The position numbers and the translations under genes are program-made. Source: a virus. From it: a stretch of 27,905 bases of DNA. Each line of letters begins with the position of its first letter. The stretch's first letter is position 1. The stretch covers positions 1-27,905 of the IMG/VR virus record IMGVR_UViG_3300047551_000906, one strand, 5' to 3'. Shown here piece by piece: positions 1 through 7,706 of the stretch. The notes under the pieces are model-generated. The model saw only the letters and a program-made list of their open reading frames with translations. It ran no database searches and was not told the DNA's origin.

Positions 1-605
1 ACTATGGTTAATTTCTCTCCTGATTTATTTTGACGAAGAAAAATTCCAGTCACAGTTGCATATTGACCACGAACTGGCTGTCTCTCTCCATAAACATTAA
101 AATATCTAAAGATAACAGTCTCCAACCCAAACAGGCTAGAATACATTTTACAAAGAGATTCTCCTGATACTTTGGTAGCAGAATACGGATTTAAACAATC
201 AACAGGCATCGTTTCAACCATAGGTGGATCATTTTTTAAACCATATGCAGAAGAAGTAGAGGAATACAATACTCGTTTTACTCCAGCCTCTCTTGAGCAT
301 TGCAAAACTATTCCTGTTCCCAAAATATTTGATCTCAATGCTTTGATTGGGTCTTCTATGCACTGAGGTATTCTAGATTCTGCTGCCATATGAAACACAC
401 AATCAACTCCTTGATAAAGATGACGAGTGTGTTCATAAGAAGTAATGTCAGCAACAACATTATATGATTTGGGATTCCAATAAAATTTCTCATTTGATGT
501 GGCTGATTCGTTGTCTATAACCACAACAGAATGACCATCGCTAATTAGTCGGTCTACAAGATTAGATCCTATGAACCCCGCTCCACCTGTTACTATTGCT
601 TTCAT
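1..605 (-). CDS. NAD-dependent sugar epimerase/dehydratase, extended SDR family (3' end cut by window edge)
   Basis: I translated this from the ATG at 605-603; the frame stays open to base 1, so about 201 N-terminal residues are visible of the roughly 310 usual for the family. It opens with a Rossmann signature (VTGGAGFIGSN) at residues 5-15, continues with an acidic residue at the end of beta-2 (VVVIDN), and has the SDR catalytic pattern STSSAYG followed by YSATK. Family members interconvert or dehydrate nucleotide-activated sugars (for example UDP-glucose 4-epimerase or dTDP-glucose 4,6-dehydratase); the substrate cannot be told from this part. It is the most downstream gene seen in the island and starts 3 bases after the stop of the FkbM-type methyltransferase gene, so it is probably co-transcribed. 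It may feed an activated sugar to the glycosyltransferases encoded upstream. Confidence 0.88.
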   Translation of the reverse strand, partial: MKAIVTGGAGFIGSNLVDRLISDGHSVVVIDNESATSNEKFYWNPKSYNVVADITSYEHTRHLYQGVDCVFHMAAESRIPQCIEDPIKALRSNILGTGIVLQCSREAGVKRVLYSSTSSAYGLKNDPPMVETMPVDCLNPYSATKVSGESLCKMYSSLFGLETVIFRYFNVYGERQPVRGQYATVTGIFLRQNKSGEKLTI

Positions 606-608
606 ATT

Positions 609-1253
609 TCACCTTGCATATATCATTCCCCATCTCTTTTTTCTTTCGGGAACAATGTCACATTTTTTAAAAACATTATCCCATTCATCATATTCTAGAT
701 TTGGATTATATTCCATTATTTTTTCTCCAGATCCTTCCCAATGACTATCAGAAGCAAAACGAGTATATCCCAAGTCCTTCAACAATTTAACACAATAGAT
801 CGTATCATCAAAAAACTCTTCACACCACTCAAACAAAATAGTTTCGCTTTTTTTACTCATCCCACGGATAGCAAATAATTCTGCTCCTTCTATATCCAAT
901 TTAATGATATCTGGATTTCCGTATCGCCTAACCAAAGTGTCAATAGTATATGATTTAACCTTTATCTCTCGTTTAGTGTTATTGAAAAAATATTGATGTC
1001 GTATAGCATCAATCCATTTTGGGTTGATAGAATTTATTCCTGGATTTGAATCGCACAAGTACATAGACATTTCGTCAGAATCCACATCGGATACAACTCC
1101 CGCAATAAATTCTACATTAGAAATTGGATTTTGACGAAACAACATCTCGTACATAGGATGACCTTCAACCCCAACAACTTTTGAGTTTGGGTAAATAGAC
1201 AATACTTCTTTTGTAAAATTTCCGTGATTAAAGCCAATATCAAAAATCAACAT
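609..1253 (-). CDS. FkbM-family SAM-dependent methyltransferase
   Basis: The 214-residue protein begins with a glycine-containing SAM-binding strand (FDIGFNHGNFT), followed by an acidic strand end (VVGVEGHP), and carries the FkbM hallmark in its second half: YTIDTLV, then PDIIKLDIEGAE near residues 140-160. FkbM proteins usually O-methylate sugars or natural products and are common in polysaccharide clusters. An AAGGAG sits about ten bases before the ATG, supporting this start. It lies between the sugar kinase and sugar epimerase genes, so methylation of an island-made glycan is the natural inference. The target hydroxyl and sugar are not predictable. The base composition is clearly AT-rich compared with the replication genes. 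Confidence 0.85.
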   Translation of the reverse strand: MLIFDIGFNHGNFTKEVLSIYPNSKVVGVEGHPMYEMLFRQNPISNVEFIAGVVSDVDSDEMSMYLCDSNPGINSINPKWIDAIRHQYFFNNTKREIKVKSYTIDTLVRRYGNPDIIKLDIEGAELFAIRGMSKKSETILFEWCEEFFDDTIYCVKLLKDLGYTRFASDSHWEGSGEKIMEYNPNLEYDEWDNVFKKCDIVPERKKRWGMIYAR

Positions 1254-1267
1254 AGTACATTTACTCC

Positions 1268-1993
1268 TTATATTGTGGTTACGCCACGGTGCTTAACCAC
1301 TTCTGATGCACACAAGTTTGCAAATTGTATTGACTCTGTTATGATCTCTGTCTGAAAATATTTTATCACAAGTGCTGCCATGAAACTATCACCAGCACCA
1401 GAGGTATCTTTTACATCAACGGTGTTTACAGGATACTGTCTTCCTTGAAACAAACAACCATTACCACCAACAGTATGTATGATCTTGCTGTTTAAAAGTT
1501 CACTGATGTGTGGTTTTGAGTTTTTATATTCGTAGTCATTTATCTTGATGTATTTGGCGTGATTAGCCCAACTACCAAGTACCTTTTTTGTATCCAAAAA
1601 AACATTAGGATGAATCTTGCAGATGTGTTCTATATCACTCTCTGTTAAGAATCCTTTATTGTAATCAGATATGACTATTAGTTTATAATCAAAATCAATA
1701 TTCTTGATGTCTACTCGGTCTATATCACTTTCATTATCAACCCGAACAAACATATGGTTGGTATTTTCGTGAACATATCTGGTCTTGGTTATGCTTTGCC
1801 AATTTGAATTTGTAAAAATATCGCAATCCATATAGGACTGTATATTTCTTTGTACATTCTTTGCCATGCCCACATTCTCTACCTGATTGACCACTTTTAA
1901 TATGGGAACAGGAAAATCTGGTGCTAGCCTAGTAGAATCACAATAGACAAATACATCTCTGCAACTTTCGCCAATAATCAAAATGTCTTTCAT
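1268..1993 (-). CDS. PfkB-family sugar kinase, HldE (RfaE) kinase-domain-like
   Basis: The 241-residue protein is a short ribokinase/PfkB-fold kinase. Near the N terminus, RLAPDFPVPILKV (22-34) resembles the substrate loop of HldE heptose-7-phosphate kinases (RISPEAPVPVVKV), followed by a degenerate glycine-rich segment VGMAKNVQRNI. The C-terminal half has the PfkB signature DTSGAGDSF (196-204) with the presumed catalytic Asp202. HldE kinase domains are usually about 310-320 residues, so this is a reduced version; no cytidylyltransferase domain is present. AAAGAG precedes the ATG. It ends about 15 bases before the FkbM gene and starts 11 bases after the E1 beta stop. Phosphorylating a heptose or other sugar for activation is the inferred role; the exact substrate is uncertain. 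Confidence 0.8.
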   Translation of the reverse strand: MKDILIIGESCRDVFVYCDSTRLAPDFPVPILKVVNQVENVGMAKNVQRNIQSYMDCDIFTNSNWQSITKTRYVHENTNHMFVRVDNESDIDRVDIKNIDFDYKLIVISDYNKGFLTESDIEHICKIHPNVFLDTKKVLGSWANHAKYIKINDYEYKNSKPHISELLNSKIIHTVGGNGCLFQGRQYPVNTVDVKDTSGAGDSFMAALVIKYFQTEIITESIQFANLCASEVVKHRGVTTI

Positions 1994-2003
1994 TTTAACT
2001 CTT

Positions 2004-3047
2004 TCAGGTAGTCACGGTAATCTTTGGTGCAAAATGTAGATCATCAAAAGACAAAACCTCTTCGTGTCTGTCCATATTAAACATTTCCAAAACCTTGTTT
2101 ATCACATCAACTTTGGTGGGATAGAAAATTTCAGTTAGAGAGGTAGAGGTTGGGCAAGGAACATTAGGTGTGCTTAGTTGTTGTGGTGCTTGTGATAGGC
2201 ATCTAAAACAGTTAACACAAACCTTTGAAACTATTTCTCCACCAATATTAAACGCAGCGTTTGTTGTATCCAAACACAGTAGTTTACCTGTCTTGCCTAT
2301 AGAGTTGTAAACGGTGTCGTAATCTATTGGATTGATAGAAACCAAATCTATAACCTCAACACTTATTCCTCTATCCATCAAAATCTTGGAAGCCCTAATA
2401 GCATCAACCACACCGTCTCCGTAGGTGACAAGAGTGATATCTTTTCCTTCCACCACAATTCTAGCCTTATCCAAAGGGGTTTCATAGTATTCTTCTGATA
2501 CCTCTTCTTTTAGACTATACAGCCACCTCGGCTCCAAATAAACAACAGGATTGTTGTCAGCAACAGCAGCATTCAATAATCCCTTTGCTGTTTTTGGAGT
2601 AGATGGTATCACCACTTTTAGACCCGAAACATTACCAAATAAAGAATATAGTGCTTGGGTGTGTTGTGGGCCATTTCCCCATTGGCGACCAACTGCAAGT
2701 CTAAAAACGATTGGAACGCTATTACCACCACCAAACATGTAGTTCCACTTTGCTGCTTGTGTAACAATTTGATCTATTGCAAATATTCCAAATTCAACTC
2801 TTGCATGATGAATAATCGGTCGAAGACCAGTTATGGCAGAACCAACTCCAACTCCAGTGTTGCAAAATTCTGAAACAGGAGTATCAAACACTCTGTTTGG
2901 ATACTGTTCTTTTAGAGTTCCCATAGTCCCGTCTGCACCATTCTTGTATGATACACCAAGACCCATGACAACCACTCTAGGATCTCTAGCAAGAGACTGT
3001 TCTGTTGCTTCTCGTATTGCTTCGGTGAAAGATAGTAGTTTAGTCAT
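2004..3047 (-). CDS. Thiamine-diphosphate-dependent 2-oxoacid dehydrogenase E1 beta-like subunit
   Basis: The open frame extends further upstream, but the ATG at 3047-3045 gives the canonical E1 beta start (MTKLLSFTEAI); the 20 extra residues come from overlap with the E1 alpha gene. The resulting 347-residue protein shows DTPVSE with the ThDP-activating Glu60, the glycine-rich AITGLRPI segment, QHTQAL with conserved His129, GLKVVIPSTP and DNNPVVYLEP, then a transketolase C-terminal domain (VTYGDGVVDA, VEVIDLVSINPID). Oddities are four C-terminal cysteines (277, 280, 283, 298) and a tail of about 20 residues beyond the usual end. It overlaps the E1 alpha gene by 8 bases and should form an alpha2beta2 enzyme with it. 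No E2 or E3 gene is visible, so a role in acyl or ketol transfer to a sugar is plausible but inferred. Confidence 0.9.
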   Translation of the reverse strand: MTKLLSFTEAIREATEQSLARDPRVVVMGLGVSYKNGADGTMGTLKEQYPNRVFDTPVSEFCNTGVGVGSAITGLRPIIHHARVEFGIFAIDQIVTQAAKWNYMFGGGNSVPIVFRLAVGRQWGNGPQHTQALYSLFGNVSGLKVVIPSTPKTAKGLLNAAVADNNPVVYLEPRWLYSLKEEVSEEYYETPLDKARIVVEGKDITLVTYGDGVVDAIRASKILMDRGISVEVIDLVSINPIDYDTVYNSIGKTGKLLCLDTTNAAFNIGGEIVSKVCVNCFRCLSQAPQQLSTPNVPCPTSTSLTEIFYPTKVDVINKVLEMFNMDRHEEVLSFDDLHFAPKITVTT

Positions 3048-4002
3048 GGTAAACATCCTTGTACAAGTCTTCGTGAGGGGGATAGGGAGAAGATACACCA
3101 AAATCAATAGCAGATTTTACACTTACATTTATTTCATTTTCTACAGACTCAATCTCTATTTCGGAGTATTCCTTGAGAAGTTCTGTTCTCAAATTTTTAA
3201 CAGAATCGTGTTTCTGTCTGTCTTCTATCTTGTCTATTTCACGATAACCAATTTTATCATCGCATATAGGAGCACTATGTGCCATGTGTCTAAATGTGAT
3301 ACATTCCAACACAGCGGGTTGCTTGTTTGTCTTGATGTTCTCTATTGCAGTCTTTGCTTTATTGTAAACATCAAAGAAATCGTTTCCATCAGCCTTATAA
3401 TACTTTGCACCAAACCCATCAACGATCTTTTCAAGATTGTGTGATTCGCTTCTTCTATCTTTTAGTTTGCTCATAACAGAATAAAGATTGTTTTCAACAA
3501 CCAAAAGTAGTGGCAACTTGAATAGAGATGCAAAATTTATAGTTTCGTAAACAACTCCCTCTTCAGAAGCACCATCTCCGAAGAAAGCCACAGTAATGTT
3601 TTCTGAATTGTTTAGTTTTTGCGTAAGTGCCGATCCTGCTGATATTGGAGCAACACTTCCAAGAATTGGTGTCGAACCAACAAAGTTTACAGATCGGTCA
3701 ATCATGTGCATAGAACCACCTTTACCACGGCAGCAGCCTGTTACTTTGCCTAGAAGTTCGGCTACCATTCTATTTGGATCTCCACCCTTTGCCAAATAGT
3801 GTCCATGCGAACGATGATTGCCAAACGCATTGTCTTCGTGATTTAGATTTTCACATACACCAACGGCTACTGCTTCTTGACCGATATAGAAGTGGACAAA
3901 ACTCATAATCTTGTTTTCAAAATAATGTTTCACAAGATCCTCTTCGATTCTACGAATCAGAAACATTTTCTTATACGCTTCCAACATTTTTTGCTTGTTC
4001 AT
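3040..4002 (-). CDS. Thiamine-diphosphate-dependent 2-oxoacid dehydrogenase E1 alpha-like subunit
   Basis: The 320-residue protein resembles pyruvate/acetoin dehydrogenase E1 alpha. It has FYIGQEAVAVGV (38-49), NHRSHGHYLAKGG (62-74), CCRGKGGSMHM (90-100) and the ThDP/Mg motif beginning GDGASEEGVVYE (142-153) and closing with ENN (170-172). The histidine-containing loop FRHMAHSAP (237-245) is followed by DDKIGYR, as in the family's active-site loop. Known relatives decarboxylate a 2-oxoacid and pass the acyl group to lipoyl-E2, or form acyloins when no E2 is present. Here it is translationally coupled to E1 beta and begins 4 bases after the zinc dehydrogenase stop, inside a sugar cluster. A carboligase-type function in making a modified sugar is my inference. 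The fold and cofactor assignment is firm, the substrate is not. Confidence 0.91.
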   Translation of the reverse strand: MNKQKMLEAYKKMFLIRRIEEDLVKHYFENKIMSFVHFYIGQEAVAVGVCENLNHEDNAFGNHRSHGHYLAKGGDPNRMVAELLGKVTGCCRGKGGSMHMIDRSVNFVGSTPILGSVAPISAGSALTQKLNNSENITVAFFGDGASEEGVVYETINFASLFKLPLLLVVENNLYSVMSKLKDRRSESHNLEKIVDGFGAKYYKADGNDFFDVYNKAKTAIENIKTNKQPAVLECITFRHMAHSAPICDDKIGYREIDKIEDRQKHDSVKNLRTELLKEYSEIEIESVENEINVSVKSAIDFGVSSPYPPHEDLYKDVYHD

Positions 4003-4006
4003 ATGA

Positions 4007-5035
4007 TTATCCGTTCAAATGATTCATTCTGACCATGATTCTTCCAGCAATACCCGAACGCAAAGTTTCAACAGCAGTATTTATCTCATCCAAAGAGAAC
4101 TCATGTGTGATTATATCATCTATGTTCAACATTCCTGCTTTGTGTAGTTTAACATATCTTGCGATATCTTCGTTGGGAGAAGTCTTGCCACCCTGTGTTG
4201 CCTTTATAATTTTTCCATTACCACCAAACAAAGAGTTTGCATTCGGAATATTCATAATTTGCCCTGGCTTTGGCTGACCAACCAAAACATATCTTCCTTT
4301 ATCTGAAAGATATGGAATAGTTGAACTGATAGCATCAGTATTTCCAGTAGTGTCAACAATCACATCAATTTTTGTTGATAGTTCTGTTTGAATATTCTTT
4401 ATGTTTATGAAATTTGATGCTCCTATTTTCATAATCATTTCTCTTTTTTCTTCGCTGACATCAACTCCGATTATTGGATAGGCACTAGCCATTTTAGCAC
4501 CTTGAATTAAATTCAGTCCAACGCCGCCACAACCAACAATCATAATACTCTCGCCAAATTTCAAATCAATTTCATTGTTGATTGTCCCCAAAGCAGTAGT
4601 CAATCCGCATCCAAGAAGAGCACAAAGCCTGTCATCTGTATCAACAGGAACAGCAGTAAGGCGATTTTCTGACACTATAGAGTACTCGCTGATAGTAGTA
4701 ACCTTTCCACTCGATATTGTTTTGCCATCAAGAATATAATTTGGAAAAGCAGATTCAATTCCTGCACCAACTCTCCAGTGCATGACAACTTTATCTCCTA
4801 CTTTCACTCTAGTCACTCCTTCTCCAACAGCCTGAACTGTACCACACCCTTCGTGTCCTAGCAAGTGCGGAAGAAATTTTTCATTACCTTTTAGCCCAGC
4901 GATTTCTTGTAGTTGTGCACCACACAAACCACTGATAGAAATCTTGACCAACACTTGCCCCACCTTTAGCGGTGTCAGTTCTACTTCTCTGATTGCCACG
5001 GGAGAATTTATACGCTCAAGTACTGCTGCTCTCAT
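4007..5035 (-). CDS. Zinc-dependent alcohol dehydrogenase (MDR superfamily)
   Basis: The 342-residue protein has the medium-chain dehydrogenase layout. The catalytic zinc ligands are Cys38 (SGLCGAQ), His61-Glu62 (LLGHEGCG) and Cys143 (LLGCGLTTALG), followed by the NAD(P)-binding motif VGCGGVGLN (167-175) and an acidic residue in IIGVDVSEEKR. The four-cysteine structural-zinc lobe expected around residues 85-110 is missing; that stretch (MHWRVGAGIESAFPN) has no cysteine. It resembles class III-type alcohol dehydrogenases without the second zinc. Its start overlaps the upstream gene's stop as ATGA, and its stop is 4 bases before E1 alpha, so all three should be translated together. Oxidation or reduction of a sugar or of the carbonyl product of the E1 pair is inferred. 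Confidence 0.9.
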   Translation of the reverse strand: MRAAVLERINSPVAIREVELTPLKVGQVLVKISISGLCGAQLQEIAGLKGNEKFLPHLLGHEGCGTVQAVGEGVTRVKVGDKVVMHWRVGAGIESAFPNYILDGKTISSGKVTTISEYSIVSENRLTAVPVDTDDRLCALLGCGLTTALGTINNEIDLKFGESIMIVGCGGVGLNLIQGAKMASAYPIIGVDVSEEKREMIMKIGASNFINIKNIQTELSTKIDVIVDTTGNTDAISSTIPYLSDKGRYVLVGQPKPGQIMNIPNANSLFGGNGKIIKATQGGKTSPNEDIARYVKLHKAGMLNIDDIITHEFSLDEINTAVETLRSGIAGRIMVRMNHLNG

Positions 5036-5724
5036 ATTAAAATTTCCTTTGGATATTTGTAAGAACCAAACAAGTCAACCACATCATAACCAATTAACGG
5101 TCTTGCATAACGATGAATATAAAATTCTGAATTGAGTATCATCATATCCACCATGAACGCAAAACAACTTTCAATACAATGAACCGACTGTGCCTTTTCT
5201 ATCAGCAAAGAATAATCAAAAATACTTTTGGTTAAACCATCTTTCGGTCTAATCACTCTCGTGCCTTTGGGCAATCTCTGCTCGTTTATCGCAAATCTAG
5301 AATCATCGTGTACAAAAATATAAGGTTCATTTATATTATAAGTATTGTATAGTTCTTGTTCTCTATGAGAGTCTCGCTTATAGTAAAAAGAAGTCCACTT
5401 TTTTTCAAATGGTATTCTATGTTGCAGATAAAAGTTTCTTTCAAAACTTATGCTCTTGTCTTCCCAAGAAAAACCAATCAAAAATAATTGGTCAGAAGAT
5501 AGATTATTGTTGATAAAGTTTATAGCACCGGCATCGTCACATTCTATGAAATTAAGATTCTTTAAATCTTTATACATCTGCGAAACAGAAACCGCATTAT
5601 GCGGCTTAACAAACATATAATAATTTTGTGCCGGGTTAATTATATTACGAACAAGACCATTGCATATCAAATGATCTCCAAGACCCATGTGTTGATATAT
5701 GAATTTAGAATTCCAAATGTTCAT
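5032..5724 (-). CDS. Putative GT-B glycosyltransferase, family 9/heptosyltransferase-like
   Basis: The 230-residue protein starts with a strand leading to MGLGDHLICNGLVRNI (13-28), which looks like the GLGDxL nucleotide-sugar transferase start of heptosyltransferase-type (GT9) enzymes. Later segments YIFVHDDSRFA and SLLIEKAQSVHCIESCFAFMVDM resemble the second half of such enzymes, where the donor-binding region and a conserved Ser/Glu near the C terminus lie. It is shorter than typical GT9 enzymes (about 320-350 residues), so it may be a reduced version. It has ATGA overlaps at both ends. The composition is among the most AT-rich in the window. The pairing with an HldE-like kinase suggests a heptose theme. 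Family assignment is by pattern only; a hypothetical polysaccharide protein is the alternative. Confidence 0.5.
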   Translation of the reverse strand: MNIWNSKFIYQHMGLGDHLICNGLVRNIINPAQNYYMFVKPHNAVSVSQMYKDLKNLNFIECDDAGAINFINNNLSSDQLFLIGFSWEDKSISFERNFYLQHRIPFEKKWTSFYYKRDSHREQELYNTYNINEPYIFVHDDSRFAINEQRLPKGTRVIRPKDGLTKSIFDYSLLIEKAQSVHCIESCFAFMVDMMILNSEFYIHRYARPLIGYDVVDLFGSYKYPKEILI

Positions 5725-6431
5725 CTAGGATCTCGGGTGTGAACAATAAATTGGTGTTCCTCTTTGTTTTCTCCGTGCTGAACTCCCCATTGCGTTGGAT
5801 CAGGTAGTATAGTGATATCGTGCTTCTTTGTCAATAGGCTCCATATGGATTGATCGTGCCTATGACCTTTGAAATTTGGTTCTTCCCAACCGTCTTTGTT
5901 TGGTGTATCTGTAACAAAGTGCGGATTAGTTGCTATTTCCAAATACTCTGATACTATTCTTTTTGCATCATCTGTCCCACGAAAACACATAAAACTAGCC
6001 ATCCTCTGTGGAGTATCAGAATATTTTGCATCTGTCATGTCCATATACTTCAACAAGTCTCTCTTGGTGTATTCTTTTTCTATATGACTACCAGCCAACT
6101 TAAATGCTATGATACCACGAGGATCAGATTTCACAGCATCAAATATGGGTTCCATCCTTCTGATAAAAATAGAACCAGAGTCAGCATAAAAAAGAATATC
6201 TGTTTCTGATAGGGTATTCAAAGTTCTCTTGATGAAGTACGGCTTCCACAACCAGTATCCAGCACCACGCTTTTGTGATAGGATATCCGAATGAACAATA
6301 CTAAAATAGGATTCAATGTCTGCTGCTCCCATCTGATAAACAACATTGAATCCTGCGGCTAGACCACTTTGGCTGTTCTTGAATTGGGATTCCAAGAACT
6401 TGCCATTTGCATAGTTTAAAAGAACTCTCAT
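5721..6431 (-). CDS. Putative glycosyltransferase (GT-A-like) of surface-glycan type
   Basis: The 236-residue protein carries GAGYWLWKPYFIKRTL (56-71), then DILFYADSGSIFI with an acidic DxG metal-site-like motif, a central KLAGSHIEKEYTKRDLL, and GHRHDQSIWSLL toward the C terminus. This pattern is seen in small, poorly named glycosyltransferases from capsule and O-antigen clusters, where D-x-G/D coordinates the nucleotide-sugar metal. No signal peptide or membrane segment is visible, so it should act in the cytoplasm. It overlaps both neighbours by 4 bases (ATGA), placing it in the same translational chain. Donor and acceptor are unknown. Confidence 0.6.
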   Translation of the reverse strand: MRVLLNYANGKFLESQFKNSQSGLAAGFNVVYQMGAADIESYFSIVHSDILSQKRGAGYWLWKPYFIKRTLNTLSETDILFYADSGSIFIRRMEPIFDAVKSDPRGIIAFKLAGSHIEKEYTKRDLLKYMDMTDAKYSDTPQRMASFMCFRGTDDAKRIVSEYLEIATNPHFVTDTPNKDGWEEPNFKGHRHDQSIWSLLTKKHDITILPDPTQWGVQHGENKEEHQFIVHTRDPR

Positions 6432-7060
6432 TGTTGTGATTGAGGAACCAAAGACTCGGTTGTTTTTGAATTATAGATGTACATGTGCATTGGTTCAGGA
6501 ATGTGGTACTCGGTCTGAACCTTTGGATACAGCCTCATAAGCCAATCAATGTCTTCTGTAGACTGTCCGTTAGCACCGTACATGGGACGGAACTCTTCGC
6601 TCTGTGCAATTTCACGCCGCCACAAACACATATGGTACGGAGGACGCTTGATGTCTCCAAGCAATCCCTCTTCGTTTCTCCACAACTGTCCATGAGGATT
6701 GCCAATTCCAAAAGACACATTCATTGGCTCTCCGTCAAGAGAGCAGAATTGGTCGAATGAGATGCAATCAACTGTTGGATTTTCTGTGGCAGCAGTCAGC
6801 AGAGCATCAACATAGTTGTTTGCTATGCCGTCATCATCGTCCATGAAACACACGAACTGCCCACGAGCAGCCTGCAACAGCACATTACGCTTCTCTGAAA
6901 TGCTTTGGGATTTGTTATCTGTCAGGACTAGAATCTCTACAGATCGACAGTTGCCCAACTGCCCTTCCAACTTTTTCATCAGGGCAGTAACAGACTCGGT
7001 TCGTGATGGAATAGACAGTATCAAAATACTAATTAAGATTTCATTTGACGGTACTGGCAT
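6428..7060 (-). CDS. Family 2 glycosyltransferase (GT-A)
   Basis: The 210-residue protein has the layout of a short GT2 enzyme: an N-terminal strand (ISILILSIPSRTESV, 10-24), EKRNVLLQAARGQFVCFMD leading to a run of four aspartates at 74-77 (the metal/nucleotide-sugar DxD), and an acceptor-side TEDIDWLMRLYP containing the ED motif typical of the catalytic base region. There is no membrane segment, so it is a soluble transferase. The GTs of this family transfer a sugar from UDP-, GDP- or dTDP-sugar with inversion. It overlaps the next gene by ATGA and starts one base after its upstream neighbour's stop codon. Composition is less AT-rich than genes 1-6.4 kb, hinting at a different origin within the island. 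Confidence 0.82.
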   Translation of the reverse strand: MPVPSNEILISILILSIPSRTESVTALMKKLEGQLGNCRSVEILVLTDNKSQSISEKRNVLLQAARGQFVCFMDDDDGIANNYVDALLTAATENPTVDCISFDQFCSLDGEPMNVSFGIGNPHGQLWRNEEGLLGDIKRPPYHMCLWRREIAQSEEFRPMYGANGQSTEDIDWLMRLYPKVQTEYHIPEPMHMYIYNSKTTESLVPQSQQ

Positions 7061-7061
7061 A

Positions 7062-7706
7062 TTATTCTCCTATTTTTTCCACTTGGTACACCCAACACCC
7101 TTCACCAAAACCATCATCATATGATGAAAATCCAACACCATATTGGTCTTCGTATTTTCCTTCGCCTACTCCTATTGTGTCGTGAACTGCTCTACGAACA
7201 TCAGAACACCATCCGTAATCGTGACCAGCCAAAACTCCAAGATTCTTTAGTTTTGGCAACCACGCTTTAATGTCGGCAACAACTGAATCATAACGGTGAT
7301 CGGCATCAATGAAAACAAAATCAAGAGAACCGTCTTCGTATAAATTTGCTGCTTTGACAGAATCTTCTCTTACTGGAGTAATCACATGAGAAACTGGTTT
7401 TATATTGCTTAAAAACTTCTCGTATAGATTTCCATTCTTAACATAGGTGTCATTTTGGTGTCCGTCTTCTGTGACACTCCCCATCCAAGTATCAACACAA
7501 TCAAATTTTATTTTCTTTCCAGAATTGTGTATTTCTACTGCCATGTAAGCAGACGATCTTCCTTTCCAAGAACCAACCTCTACAAAATGACAATCATCAG
7601 AAAAAAGTTTAACTATTTCAGAATATAGTCTAGGAAAAGTAAAATACCCTTCTTCAAAACAAGAGTCTGTCCAGTAGTGATCTATTTTAGGCTGTTGTTG
7701 CTGCAC
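7062..7706 (-). CDS. Class I SAM-dependent methyltransferase (Methyltransf_24-like)
   Basis: The 214-residue protein has a SAM-binding motif FVEVGSWKGRSSAYMA (41-56), an acidic motif II region (FDCVDTW), and SLDFVFIDADHRYDSVVADI (near 128-147) followed by GVLAGHDYG, matching the class I methyltransferases linked to glycan and cephalosporin-hydroxylase-like clusters. The start is a GTG at 7706-7704 inside the end of the upstream gene, supported by GGAGG nine bases before it; the nearby ATG belongs to the upstream frame. The overlap is 20 bases. It likely methylates a sugar or a small acceptor made by the island. The target is unknown. Confidence 0.8.
   Translation of the reverse strand: MQQQQPKIDHYWTDSCFEEGYFTFPRLYSEIVKLFSDDCHFVEVGSWKGRSSAYMAVEIHNSGKKIKFDCVDTWMGSVTEDGHQNDTYVKNGNLYEKFLSNIKPVSHVITPVREDSVKAANLYEDGSLDFVFIDADHRYDSVVADIKAWLPKLKNLGVLAGHDYGWCSDVRRAVHDTIGVGEGKYEDQYGVGFSSYDDGFGEGCWVYQVEKIGE

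Noticed and set aside
3048-3107. Longer N terminus of the E1 beta gene
   Set aside because: The extra 20 residues lie inside the E1 alpha coding region and do not look like an E1 beta start; MTKLLSFTEAI matches the family.
2833-3444. 203-residue plus-strand open frame with hydrophobic, membrane-like stretches
   Set aside because: Antisense to the conserved E1 alpha/beta junction; hydrophobicity is a by-product of the complementary codons.
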